From positions 347,531-411,530 of the forward strand of contig NZ_WLCM01000004.1 in assembly GCF_013317235.1 (NCBI RefSeq): a stretch of 64,000 nt of DNA. The letters are read 5' to 3'. The DNA comes from Leisingera sp. ANG59 (GTDB taxonomy: Bacteria > Pseudomonadota > Alphaproteobacteria > Rhodobacterales > Rhodobacteraceae). The notes below the pieces were generated by a model, which ran no database searches, had not been told where the DNA came from, and was given only the letters and a program-made list of their open reading frames with translations. Numbering within the stretch: position 1 is the stretch's first letter; the number at the start of each line of letters is the position of its first letter. Below are positions 56,448 through 64,000 of this stretch, one piece after another. Position numbers and translations under genes: made by a program.

Positions 56448-57169
56448 CCACCGATCCCCGTTACTATGACATGACCGAGGCGACCTGGCCGCCTGCTTCG
56501 GTGCGCGAACTGGGGCCCGTCTCTGTGCGCGAAGGGCGGGGCGGCGGCAGCCGTGTGTCGGCGGCGACGGTGAACGGAGCGGCGTCGGACGCGGAAATTG
56601 CAGCGGCTGAGGATGCGATGCACGCCATGGGCCAGGACTGCCTGTTCATGATCCGCGACGGTGAGACGGAACTGGATGCGCAGCTGGCCGCGCGCGGGTA
56701 TGCGGTGAAGGACCCGGTCAACCTCTGGACCTGCCCGACCGAAAGCCTGACAGATGTCCCGGTGCCCCGCGTCACTGCTTTCTGCGTCTGGGAGCCGCTG
56801 GCGATCCAGCGCGAGATCTGGGCGCAAGGGGGCATCGGGCCGGAGCGGCTGGCTGTTATGCAGCGGGTGCAGGGGGTGAAGACCGGGCTGCTGGGACGCC
56901 ACAGGGACAAACCGGCCGGTGCTGGTTTCGTGGCCATTCACGACGGGGTGGCGATGGTCCACGCGCTTGAAATCCTGCCGCATCAGCGACGGGCCGGAAT
57001 GGGGGCCTGGATGATGCGCCAGGCGGCGTTCTGGGCGGTGGAGAACGGCGCCGGGGAACTGGCGGTGCTTTGCACGAAACGTAACGAGGGCGCAAACGGG
57101 CTTTACGCTTCCCTCGGCATGGACTGTGTTGGACAGTACCACTACCGGATTTTGCAACAAGGCGATTGA
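56444..57169 (+). CDS. GNAT-family acetyltransferase
   Basis: 241 residues from GTG 56444, overlapping the CinA-like gene. The C-terminal acetyl-CoA site is HALEILPHQRRAGMGAWMMRQAAFWA, followed by CTKRNEGANGLYASLGM. The N-terminal half is less typical (GGGSRVSAATVNG). The substrate is unknown. Confidence 0.85.
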   Translation: MTTDPRYYDMTEATWPPASVRELGPVSVREGRGGGSRVSAATVNGAASDAEIAAAEDAMHAMGQDCLFMIRDGETELDAQLAARGYAVKDPVNLWTCPTESLTDVPVPRVTAFCVWEPLAIQREIWAQGGIGPERLAVMQRVQGVKTGLLGRHRDKPAGAGFVAIHDGVAMVHALEILPHQRRAGMGAWMMRQAAFWAVENGAGELAVLCTKRNEGANGLYASLGMDCVGQYHYRILQQGD

Positions 57170-57174
57170 ACGCG

Positions 57175-57747
57175 ATGAGTGACCAGACCCAGCCCACAGC
57201 CCTTGACCTGCCGATGGTGGACCCGCTGCCGCCGGAAACGCAGAAGTACTTCGATATCTGTGTCGAGAAACTGGGCTTTGTGCCGAATGTGCTGAAGGCA
57301 AATGCCTTTGACATCGACAAGCTTAATGCATTCACGGCGATGTATAATGACCTGATGCTAGCGGACAGCGGTCTCAGCAAGCTGGAGCGGGAGATGATCG
57401 CGGTTGTGGTTTCCTCGATCAACCGTTGTTTTTATTGCCTGGTGGCCCATGGCGCCGCAGTGCGGCAACTGTCCGGTGATCCGCAGCTGGGCGAGATACT
57501 GGTGATGAACTACCGGGTGGCGCCGCTGGATGCGCGGCAGCGGGCGATGCTGGATTTTGCGGCCAGGATGACCACGGCGAGCGCGGAGATTGAAGAGGCC
57601 GACCGGCAAGCTTTGCGCGATGCAGGTTTCAGCGACCGGGACATCTGGGACATCGCCAATGTCGCCGGTTTCTTCAACATGTCGAACCGGGTGGCCAGCG
57701 CCACCGCCATGGTGCCCAACCCGGAATATCACAGCCAGTGCCGTTAA
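57175..57747 (+). CDS. AhpD-like peroxidase-related protein (carboxymuconolactone decarboxylase fold)
   Basis: 190 residues. The redox site is EREMIAVVVSSINRCFYCLVAHG, i.e. ExxxxxxxxSxxNxCxYCxxxH, typical of AhpD-like uncharacterised peroxidase-related proteins. The C-terminal WDIANVAGFFNMSNRVASATAMVPNPEYH fits the family. ATG 57175 is preferred over TTG 57166. The following OmpA-like gene overlaps its end by ten bases. Confidence 0.9.
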   Translation: MSDQTQPTALDLPMVDPLPPETQKYFDICVEKLGFVPNVLKANAFDIDKLNAFTAMYNDLMLADSGLSKLEREMIAVVVSSINRCFYCLVAHGAAVRQLSGDPQLGEILVMNYRVAPLDARQRAMLDFAARMTTASAEIEEADRQALRDAGFSDRDIWDIANVAGFFNMSNRVASATAMVPNPEYHSQCR

Positions 57748-58655
57748 GACCTCTGATTGCAGCAGCTGCGGCGGCGTTCCTGCCTGGAATGCTGAGTGCA
57801 GCGGACCTCTCCTTGTCGGCCAGTGCAGCTGCGATTTCCGAACGGGTGACAGCGCTCGGCGTCTATCAGCTGCCAATCGGCTCGGAAGACGCGGACAGGG
57901 TGCCGTCAGAGCGGTTCGAGGGGCAGATCACCCGCCGCACCTGGCGTTTGGACGGCGGCGGTACGGTGCTGCAGATCCTGGCTCCGCTTCGGGAGCAGTT
58001 GGTGGAGCAGGGCTATGAGGTGCGGCTGGACTGCGCGGCGCGCGATTGCGGCGGCTTTGGATTCCGTTTCGGTATTGAGGTGGTTCCCACACCGGACATG
58101 ATGGTGGATATCTCCCGCTTTCACTTCCTGTCGGCGGCCAAGGGAAAAGAAGCGGTTTCTGTCTTGGTGTCGCGGGCCGGGGAGGCGGCCTTTGTTCAAG
58201 TGATCAGCGTGCGGCCGCCGGATACCGCAGCTGAGGTGGAAAAGCCCGTTGTGCCGGCGGAGCCGGATTCGGTGCGGCCTATCGAACTGGCCAAGGTGCT
58301 GGAGGTGCGCGGTCATGCGGTGCTGACCGATCTTGTTTTTGAGAGCGGCTCCACCCGATTGCGCGAAGGACAGTATGACAGCCTGAAAGAACTGGCCGGC
58401 TATTTGGCCGCAAACCCGCAGTACCGGCTGCTGCTGGTGGGGCACACCGATACGGTCGGCTCGCAGGCGCAGAACGCCGGTATCTCCGAGCGCCGGGCAC
58501 AGTCGGTGAAGGAGCGGCTGGTAGAGGCCCATGAGGCGGACCAGGGTCGTATCGACGTTGCAGGCGCCGGGTTTCTGGCGCCGATTGCCAGCAATCTGAT
58601 TCCGGAAGGCCGGGAAGCCAACCGGCGGGTTGAGGCGGTTCTGCTGGCCGATTGA
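57738..58655 (+). CDS. Secreted OmpA-C-like protein
   Basis: 305 residues from GTG 57738. A signal peptide (PLRPLIAAAAAAFLPGMLSAA) leads to a unique domain of about 165 residues with a Cys pair (LDCAARDCGG). The OmpA/MotB peptidoglycan-binding domain is at about 195-300 (LVFESGSTRLREGQYDSLKELA, LLVGHTDTVG, NQN-like NAGISERRAQSVKERLV, EGREANRRVEAVL). It lacks a beta-barrel, so it is likely a periplasmic cell-wall-bound protein. Overlap suggests coupling to the AhpD-like gene. Confidence 0.88.
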   Translation: MPLRPLIAAAAAAFLPGMLSAADLSLSASAAAISERVTALGVYQLPIGSEDADRVPSERFEGQITRRTWRLDGGGTVLQILAPLREQLVEQGYEVRLDCAARDCGGFGFRFGIEVVPTPDMMVDISRFHFLSAAKGKEAVSVLVSRAGEAAFVQVISVRPPDTAAEVEKPVVPAEPDSVRPIELAKVLEVRGHAVLTDLVFESGSTRLREGQYDSLKELAGYLAANPQYRLLLVGHTDTVGSQAQNAGISERRAQSVKERLVEAHEADQGRIDVAGAGFLAPIASNLIPEGREANRRVEAVLLAD

Positions 58656-58774
58656 GGCGCTTGGCCCGAGGTGCGCGGCATAACGTCCGCCGGCGCGGCG
58701 GCATAGGGAACGAAACGTAACGCAAAAGGCGCAGGCCTGATTAGAGCCGGACGCCTGGCTGCGCGGAGGGCTTG

Positions 58775-58804
58775 CGGGTTTTTGTTCTGATAGGCAAAAA
58801 CCCG
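58775..58804. terminator. Bidirectional terminator between OmpA-like and beta-lactamase genes
   Basis: CGGGTTTTTG (58775-58784) pairs perfectly with CAAAAACCCG (58795-58804). The convergent position, 15 bases from the beta-lactamase stop, fits a shared end signal. Confidence 0.65.
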
Positions 58805-58819
58805 GGCCGTATTCCCGCG

Positions 58820-59701
58820 TTAGTTACGCATCACCTTGATGACTGCTGCACCGAGTTCTTTAAGTGCGGCATTGCGCGTCGCGAAATCCGCATCCGTGTC
58901 GGATATGTAAATTGCAACAATCCATGGGGCGCTGCCTTCTGGTGTGACAAGTGCTATGATACTGCGAGTATGGCTTCCGGCGCCGGATTTATCGAAAAAT
59001 TCCCAGTTCGCCGGGGCTTCCTTTCGCAACAGCGTGCTTGTCACACTGCCATAGCTCATCCATTTGCCAAGCAGGTTGCGGGAAGACACTGACAGCGCAT
59101 TGCCGACCAAAAGGGCGCGCAGTGTTTCCGCCATCGCGGCTGGAGTTGTGGTGTCGAGGGGGCTGCCTGCAGCGAAGGTGTTCAGTTCCGGTTCATACCG
59201 GTCCAGCCGGCTGACCGTATCACCGATACTGCGGAAGAACTTCGTGACCTCATTTGGGCCGCCAAGACGCGAGATCAGCAAGTTTGCCGCGGTGTTGTCG
59301 CTCCAGTCGAGCGCAGCCAGGCAGAGATCGGCAATCGACATGGTTTCACCGGCATGTTTCTTGGTCACCGGAGCATAAGAAAGCAGATCGGATTCGCGGA
59401 CAGGCAGCTGCTCCGAGAGGGACAGCTTACCCGCATCGCTGCGCGCCAGAACGGCCCCGCAAACCGGTGTCTTCATAGTGCTGTTCATGAGGAACTTTTC
59501 GTCGGCACGATGAAACCAGGCCGCACCTGTATCTGTCTCTACCAGAGCAATTCCCACGCGGCCGTTGAGCCGTTCTTCTGCGTGCGAAACAGAAGCGGCC
59601 AGTATCTTGAAAGGGGATTGCGCAGCGGCGGCGGTGGCAAGAGCCAAGCCAAGTGCAATCCCTGCCGCAGCGCGCGGCAGGATGGAAGCGGAGAACCGCA
59701 T
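58820..59701 (-). CDS. Class A (serine) beta-lactamase
   Basis: 293 residues. A signal peptide ends ATAAAAQS. All class A motifs are intact: S74-T-M-K77, S134-D-N136, E170-P-E-L-N174 and K238-S-G240. Cys81 and Cys127 match the TEM disulfide positions. It is predicted to hydrolyse beta-lactams in the periplasm; the spectrum cannot be judged. ATG 59701 excludes a 23-residue extension. It is divergent from an AmpR-like LysR gene, the classic inducible arrangement. Confidence 0.92.
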   Translation of the reverse strand: MRFSASILPRAAAGIALGLALATAAAAQSPFKILAASVSHAEERLNGRVGIALVETDTGAAWFHRADEKFLMNSTMKTPVCGAVLARSDAGKLSLSEQLPVRESDLLSYAPVTKKHAGETMSIADLCLAALDWSDNTAANLLISRLGGPNEVTKFFRSIGDTVSRLDRYEPELNTFAAGSPLDTTTPAAMAETLRALLVGNALSVSSRNLLGKWMSYGSVTSTLLRKEAPANWEFFDKSGAGSHTRSIIALVTPEGSAPWIVAIYISDTDADFATRNAALKELGAAVIKVMRN

Positions 59702-59781
59702 GATTGAATTCCCTTTGAAAGTGCGTCCTGAGCGGCGCGTTATTTCTGGACAGACATCACTTGATGTCATGCGGAAACCTT

Positions 59782-59796
59782 AAATCAACTTGATTT
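59782..59796. promoter_or_regulatory. LysR-type operator between beta-lactamase and AmpR-like genes
   Basis: AAATCAACTTGATTT has perfect AAATCA/TGATTT arms around ACT, with a T-N11-A pattern. It lies in the 145-base divergent region, as AmpR sites do. Confidence 0.65.
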
Positions 59797-59846
59797 GCTG
59801 GCTCAAACGACAAATGTTATCGAGCGCCATTAGCTGAGATTATGTC

Positions 59847-60719
59847 ATGGACCGTCCGGATTTGCCGCTGAACGCTCTTCGGGTGTTCGAAGTTGCCATG
59901 CGTCAAGGCAGCTTTACCCGGGCCGCAGTGGAACTGCGGGTGACGCAGGCCGCCGTCAGCCACCAGATTGCGCGGTTGGAGGACTTGCTGGGGGCAACGC
60001 TTTTCTTGCGCACGCCTCAAGGGTTGCTGCCAACCGATGAGGGCTTGCTGCTGTTTCCTGTTTTAGAGCATGGTTTCGAAGCGATCTCCCGTGTCCTTGA
60101 CCGGCTGGGTGGCCGCCGGGACGTGGAGATGCTGAATGTCGGTGTGAACACCACGTTCGCGCTCGGATGGCTGTTGCCGCGGCTTGATGCCTTTCGCGGG
60201 CTGCATCCGGAAATTGATCTCAGGATCTCGACCAATAACAACCGCGTGGAAATTTTACGGGAAGGGCTCGACATGGCGATCCGGTTTGGAGCGGGGGCCT
60301 GGACGGGCCATGACGCGGTCCCGTTGATGGAGGCGCCGCTGGCACCTCTCTGCGCGCCTGCCATTGCCGCACGCTTGAAGCAGCCCGCGGATCTGGGCAA
60401 GTTCACCCTGCTGCGGAGTTACCGCAGTGCGGAATGGCCAGGCTGGTTTGATGCGGCCGGTGCCGCTTGCCCTCCTGTCACGGGTCCTGTTCTGGACAGT
60501 TCGGTTGCTCTCGCCGAACTTGCCGCTTCTGGTACAGGCGCCGCATTGCTGCCAGTCCGTATGTTCGAACGCTATCTGGAGCAGGGGCGCCTATCTCAGC
60601 CTTTCGGTGTGACTGTAGCTGCTGGAAAGTACTATTTGGCTTGGCCGTCGGACCGCCCCTTCACGGACCCGATGAGAAAATTTTCGAACTGGCTGACAGG
60701 CGGATCAGAAAGCTCTTGA
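59847..60719 (+). CDS. AmpR/GcvA-like LysR-family regulator
   Basis: 290 residues. The N-terminal LPLNALRVFEVAMRQGSFTRAAVELRVTQAAVSHQIARLEDLLG is the AmpR/GcvA-type LysR helix-turn-helix, with TPQGLLPTDEGLLLFPVL typical of the group. The ligand domain follows (LDMAIRFGAGAW). Its divergence from the class A beta-lactamase suggests that it induces it, probably in response to cell-wall fragments. ATG 59847 is used; ATG 59842 is out of frame. Confidence 0.9.
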   Translation: MDRPDLPLNALRVFEVAMRQGSFTRAAVELRVTQAAVSHQIARLEDLLGATLFLRTPQGLLPTDEGLLLFPVLEHGFEAISRVLDRLGGRRDVEMLNVGVNTTFALGWLLPRLDAFRGLHPEIDLRISTNNNRVEILREGLDMAIRFGAGAWTGHDAVPLMEAPLAPLCAPAIAARLKQPADLGKFTLLRSYRSAEWPGWFDAAGAACPPVTGPVLDSSVALAELAASGTGAALLPVRMFERYLEQGRLSQPFGVTVAAGKYYLAWPSDRPFTDPMRKFSNWLTGGSESS

Positions 60720-60821
60720 AGGCGAAGTATGCCCTGTTCGGACAGCGATGCGCCACCGCAGCAGGACCGGCAGACGCAACCTGTTTGGGTACTGGCAGCC
60801 GCCATTGCATGGCCCGCATAA

Positions 60822-60849
60822 GAAAAGCCCCCGCCGGTGGGGCGGGGCA
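60822..60849 (-). terminator. Terminator of the minus-strand LysR gene
   Basis: On the minus strand GCCCCGCC pairs with GGCGGGGGC around a short loop, followed by TTTTCTT. It lies 43 bases after the LysR stop. Confidence 0.7.
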
Positions 60850-60891
60850 GGTCTTCGAGGGAGGTCTTGGCCCGATTTCCGTTGAACCGGT

Positions 60892-61803
60892 TCAGGTTTT
60901 CCATTCGGACGGGTCGCGGTCGGCAAAAGCCGCCACCAGGAAGTCAATGAAGGCCCGCACCTTGGGCTGAGTGAACTTGCCGGGCGGGTAGACCGCGTAG
61001 ATACCTTGGGTTTCCACCGGCAGGCTGGGCATCACGTCCTCAACAAGCCCTTCTTCCAGCGCCTCAGAATAGAGATAACTAGGCAGATATGCGATGCCGA
61101 GCCCGGAAATGGCAGCATTCAGGAGCGATTGCCCGTCATTCACGGACAGCCAGCCTGAGGTGCGCACCTGACGTTTTTCACCCGACGGCGCAGTAATTTT
61201 CCAGACATTGCCGCTGGACTGGCTGGAATAATGCAGCAGCTTGTGATTGTTCAGCTCGTCGATCTTCTGCGGGCGGCCGAATTTTTCCAGGTACTCCGGA
61301 GAGGCAATCATCCGCTTTGTTGTCTCGGTCAGCTTGCGGGCGCGCAGGGAGCTGTCCTCCAGCTCGCCGATCCGAACGGCCATGTCGAAACCTTCGGAGA
61401 TCAGCTCCACATAGCGGTTGTTCAGCACCATGTTGACGGTGATATCCGGGAAATCGCGCAAGAAGTCCGACAGCACCGGCGACAGATGATTCACGCCGAA
61501 ATCGGTGGCGACGGAAATCCGCAGAAGGCCCGAGGGTGCCGACTGCATCGAAGTGACCAGCGCATCCGCTTCACCCGCATCATTAAGCACCCGGCGGGCA
61601 CGGTCGTAATAGGCTAGGCCGATCTCGGTCGGTGACACCCGGCGTGTGGTGCGGTTGAGAAGCCGCGCGCCCAAGCGGGCCTCCAGGCTGGAAACATGTT
61701 TGGAGACGGCCGATTTAGAGATCCCCATTTTCCGTGCCGCATCGGTAAAACCGCCCTGGTCCACCACGTTGGCAAAGGCCTCCATTTCCATCAATCGGTC
61801 CAT
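60892..61803 (-). CDS. LysR-family regulator (CrgA-like group)
   Basis: 303 residues. The helix-turn-helix is in GGFTDAARKMGISKSAVSKHVSSLEARLGARLLNRTTRRVSPTE. The effector domain has RISVATDFGVNHLSPVLSDFLRDFPDITVNMVL and AISGLGIAYLPSYL. It resembles the CrgA/DmlR-like regulators of stress or organic-acid genes. The target is not evident; its upstream neighbour is the AEC transporter on the same strand, 164 bases away. Confidence 0.9.
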   Translation of the reverse strand: MDRLMEMEAFANVVDQGGFTDAARKMGISKSAVSKHVSSLEARLGARLLNRTTRRVSPTEIGLAYYDRARRVLNDAGEADALVTSMQSAPSGLLRISVATDFGVNHLSPVLSDFLRDFPDITVNMVLNNRYVELISEGFDMAVRIGELEDSSLRARKLTETTKRMIASPEYLEKFGRPQKIDELNNHKLLHYSSQSSGNVWKITAPSGEKRQVRTSGWLSVNDGQSLLNAAISGLGIAYLPSYLYSEALEEGLVEDVMPSLPVETQGIYAVYPPGKFTQPKVRAFIDFLVAAFADRDPSEWKT

Positions 61804-61967
61804 ATTCGCCCATCCTCGTAAAGCCGTGTTGCCCCGAAACTGCCGGGGAAATCGGGCAAGATCGGGGCGGAGGTGGGATAATTGCGAGGTTTCGCGGGGA
61901 TCGTTTGCGCTGCGGAAACGGCCGGGGCAGAAAAGATGCAGCAGAGCGCGGATGGGTTAACGGAACC

Positions 61968-62879
61968 TTAAATTGCAAGCCTGATGGTCAGAATCCACAG
62001 CGGCAGGGTGATCGCGCTGAGCAGCGTGGATTGCGCAATAAGTGTGGCAGCCAGCGTGCGGTCGGCGCCAAAGGCCGAGGCGAGCACGTGCGCGGCCGAG
62101 GCCGTGGGCAGAGCGGCAAACAGCACCAGCACCGCAGCAAACCCGGGATCGCTGTCCAGCAGCAGGCAGGCGGCCAGCACGATGGCGGGCACCAGAACCA
62201 GGCGGACCAGGCAGAGGTAGCCGTTGAACAGGTCGAGCCGGGCCAGTGCCCGCCAGTTCATGGTGGCGCCGATGGACAGAAGTGCAATCGGGATCGCCGC
62301 ATGCGCCAGCATTTCGGCCGGTGCCAGAAGCGGCGCAGGAATCCTGTAGCCCGAAAGCCCAATTGCAACGCCTGCGATTGATGCCAGCAGGAAGGGGTTG
62401 AGCGCAATCTTCAACGCCGTCTCGCGAACCGACAGGCTGCCGCCGCGCGACAGTGCCGTGACTGCCATGACGTTGGCCACCGGCACGGCCATGCCGATGG
62501 CAACTGCCATCTGGCCGGTCAGCTCTTTGCCGATCGAGGGCAGGGCGACAAAGGCAATGGCTGTATTAAAGCGCCAGGCGGTCTGCCAGGCACCTGCAAA
62601 ATCAAGGAATTTTTCCGGTCCGAATCTGCGTGCCAGAAAGCCGAGCCCAAGCGCCAGAGCCAGGATGCTCCAGACCGCGGGGCCGATGCGGCCGAGGTCG
62701 GCGATGGCAATAGGGCGGCCGCTGGCGGCAAAGAACAGCAGCGCGGGAAACAGCACTTCGAAATTCAGCCTGTCGAGGCCTTGCCATGCCAGCGGCGACA
62801 GCCGCCCGCGGACCAGGCCGCCAAGAGCAACCATCAGGAAGCTGGGAGCCAGGCCCATCAGAATAACTGCAAATACCAC
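61968..62879 (-). CDS. AEC-family permease
   Basis: 303 residues with ten TM segments in two five-helix halves, matching the auxin-efflux-carrier family. GTG 62879 (VVFAVILMGLAPSFLMVALGGLV) is preferred because GAGGGCAACC precedes it and family starts are similar; GTG 62912 would add 11 polar residues. Substrates are usually malate, malonate or similar. The LysR gene downstream may control it. Confidence 0.88.
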   Translation of the reverse strand: MVFAVILMGLAPSFLMVALGGLVRGRLSPLAWQGLDRLNFEVLFPALLFFAASGRPIAIADLGRIGPAVWSILALALGLGFLARRFGPEKFLDFAGAWQTAWRFNTAIAFVALPSIGKELTGQMAVAIGMAVPVANVMAVTALSRGGSLSVRETALKIALNPFLLASIAGVAIGLSGYRIPAPLLAPAEMLAHAAIPIALLSIGATMNWRALARLDLFNGYLCLVRLVLVPAIVLAACLLLDSDPGFAAVLVLFAALPTASAAHVLASAFGADRTLAATLIAQSTLLSAITLPLWILTIRLAI

Positions 62880-62967
62880 GGTTGCCCTCGCCTTACGGTT
62901 CGGGTGCGACACTGCCGCCGCTTGATGCTGCAGGCAAGCGGAACGCGGGACTGGGGCCTGGCTTTAG

Positions 62968-63555
62968 GTGACGGTGACGCAAAATTGTGCATGTGCCGTC
63001 ACCGCAGGGATCGCCGCCGCTGCCACCCTGTGCCTGGCCGCACCGCTTGGGGCGCAGGAACGGACGCCGTCGCATCCGGATGCGAAGGTGTATTTCGTCA
63101 ATCTGAAGGATGGTGCCACCGTCACCTCGCCGGTGACAGTTGTCTTCGGTCTCTCGGGCATGGGGGGCGCCCCTGCGGGCACAGAAAAAGAGCATTCCAG
63201 CCTTCACCACCTGCTGATCGACGGGTCGGCCATTGGCGAAGGGGAAGTTGTTGCGGATGATCCGCTCAACGGGTTGCCTGCGGATGAGTGCCATGTGCCG
63301 CATGACTCGCCTGTGGTGGCTGAGGTGATCACCATCAACGTGGAGAGATACTTCGGCGCGCGGCGAAGCATTTGCCGGACTATGCAGGCTAGGCAGGAGG
63401 TCCTGAACATTCAAAGGATCTGCTATGCTGACCTGCATCATCCGTTACCACATCGACCCCGCCAAGAAGGCGCAGTTCGAACAATACGCCCGCAACTGGG
63501 GCCAGGCGATCCCGCGCTGCGGAGCGGACCTGGTTGGTTACTATGCTCCGCATGA
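62968..63555 (+). pseudogene. Degraded DUF4399 protein gene
   Basis: The frame encodes HPDAKVYFVNLKDGATVTSPVTVVFGLSGMG, then GTEKEHSSLHHLLIDG and HVPHDSPVVAEVITINVE, clear DUF4399 features. The central part is missing: family members have a NHIHFGGGQT segment and a LGD strand between PADE and HVPHD, absent here. The family motif ENTGHHHLL is altered, and the frame runs past the usual end by about 45 residues into the next gene. It is probably a decaying gene. GTG 62968 is the only plausible start. Confidence 0.6.
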
Positions 63556-63745
63556 AGGGTCCTCGACCCTGGCCTACGGAATCTACAATGTGAACAGCCT
63601 GGCGGAGTATGAGGCCTACCGGGCGCGGCTGTCGGCAGACCCTTTGGGGTGTGAGAATTACGAGTTCGCCCAGAAGGAGCGGTTTCTGCTGCGTGAGGAC
63701 CGGGCGTGGCTCAAGCTGGCGTCTGCACCGCATGGGAATGGATGA
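63425..63745 (+). CDS. NIPSNAP-family protein
   Basis: 106 residues with a ferredoxin-like alpha/beta barrel pattern (CIIRYHIDPAKKAQFEQYARNWGQAIPRCGADLVGYYAP). ENYEFAQKERFLLREDRAWL is typical of NIPSNAP. Function in bacteria is unknown. ATG 63425 lies inside the tail of the degraded DUF4399 frame. The stop overlaps the ABM gene by four bases (ATGA). Confidence 0.88.
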   Translation: MLTCIIRYHIDPAKKAQFEQYARNWGQAIPRCGADLVGYYAPHEGSSTLAYGIYNVNSLAEYEAYRARLSADPLGCENYEFAQKERFLLREDRAWLKLASAPHGNG

Positions 63746-64000
63746 TGGGGGCGCAGATGATAGCCGTGATATTTGAGGTGGAAATTGCCGCGGGGCAGAA
63801 GGATGCCTATCTGGAAACCGCGGCAGAACTGCGCGAGCGGCTGGAGAAAATTGAGGGGTTCATTTCCGTTGAGCGGTTCCAGTGCCTGCGTGCGCCGAAT
63901 AAGCTGTTGTCGCTGTCCTATTGGCGGGACGAAACCGCGGTACAGCGCTGGCGGCAACTGGCGGAACACCGGTCGGCGCACGCAGGCACTGGAACCGCTC
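63742..64000 (+). CDS. Antibiotic biosynthesis monooxygenase (ABM) family protein (partial)
   Basis: The first 86 codons are present and the gene runs off the window. The peptide contains IAVIFEVEIAAGQKDAYLETAAELR, IEGFISVERFQ and LLSLSYWRDETAVQRWRQLAEHRSAH, a standard ABM ferredoxin-like domain. Such proteins are haem- or quinone-modifying enzymes or of unknown function. ATG 63742 overlaps the NIPSNAP stop, so the two are co-translated. Confidence 0.85.
   Translation, partial: MMGAQMIAVIFEVEIAAGQKDAYLETAAELRERLEKIEGFISVERFQCLRAPNKLLSLSYWRDETAVQRWRQLAEHRSAHAGTGTA

Noticed and set aside
58820..60719. Beta-lactamase as part of a mobile resistance element
   Set aside because: No transposase, integrase, attC site, terminal inverted repeats or clear compositional break surrounds it.

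Overview
The window is high-GC alphaproteobacterial DNA that reads like a Roseobacter-group chromosome (Rhodobacteraceae; Leisingera/Phaeobacter-like is my guess from memory of gene families). Supporting signs are the PssA-PmtA phosphatidylcholine pair, a GlnK-AmtB pair, a GbcAB glycine-betaine demethylase, creatinase, DUF1523- and DUF4399-type proteins, and dense coding with short ATGA/GTGA overlaps. There is no phage, insertion sequence, CRISPR array, rRNA or recognisable tRNA. It looks like ordinary core and accessory chromosome.

Layout. 1-2531: glycolate oxidase (glcD tail, glcE, glcF). 2634-4255: two tandem secreted trypsin-like proteases. 4390-4854: small heat-shock protein with a possible thermometer leader. 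5099-5491: AT-richer single-domain globin. 5500-9340: succinate-semialdehyde dehydrogenase, an alpha/beta hydrolase and creatinase. 9420-12361: a PRMT7-like arginine methyltransferase homologue, then pssA-pmtA. 12534-20402: nine uncharacterised genes bounded by terminators (TelA-like coiled-coil protein, AAA+ ATPase, lipoprotein, four small membrane proteins, two large proteins of unknown function). 20716-23331: cobalamin riboswitch followed by gbcAB. 23472-26490: rpiB, a GT14-like glycosyltransferase and a divergent sulfotransferase. 26831-31589: ilvD, benE with a divergent XRE-cupin regulator and twin operators, and an EamA transporter. 31635-35961: smpB, a secreted leucine-rich-repeat protein, sseA, an aminotransferase and a small secreted charged protein. 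36107-41871: amtB/glnK, PBP1A, mlaC/mlaA. 42034-45068: type I secretion ABC transporter and adaptor. 45266-48034: ridA, a glycerophosphodiesterase, a FemAB/GNAT-like protein and phhB. 48183-53499: peroxiredoxin, ferredoxin reductase, rsmD, a HAD phosphatase, map and mscS. 53521-58655: sfsA, an SDR/TetR pair with palindromic operators, and a CinA-like/GNAT/AhpD-like/OmpA-like operon. 58820-60719: class A beta-lactamase with a divergent AmpR-like regulator. 60892-64000: LysR regulator, AEC transporter, a decaying DUF4399 gene, NIPSNAP and a truncated ABM gene.

Connections. Several genes feed C1/methylamine metabolism: creatinase yields sarcosine and GbcAB demethylates glycine betaine. The riboswitch implies that betaine demethylation is held down when cobalamin is plentiful. 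PssA/PmtA, the glycerophosphodiesterase and MlaA/MlaC all concern phospholipids. The best candidate for an undescribed system is the nine-gene AAA+/TelA-like cluster at 12.5-20.4 kb, which carries two copies of a structured GC-rich repeat between its genes.
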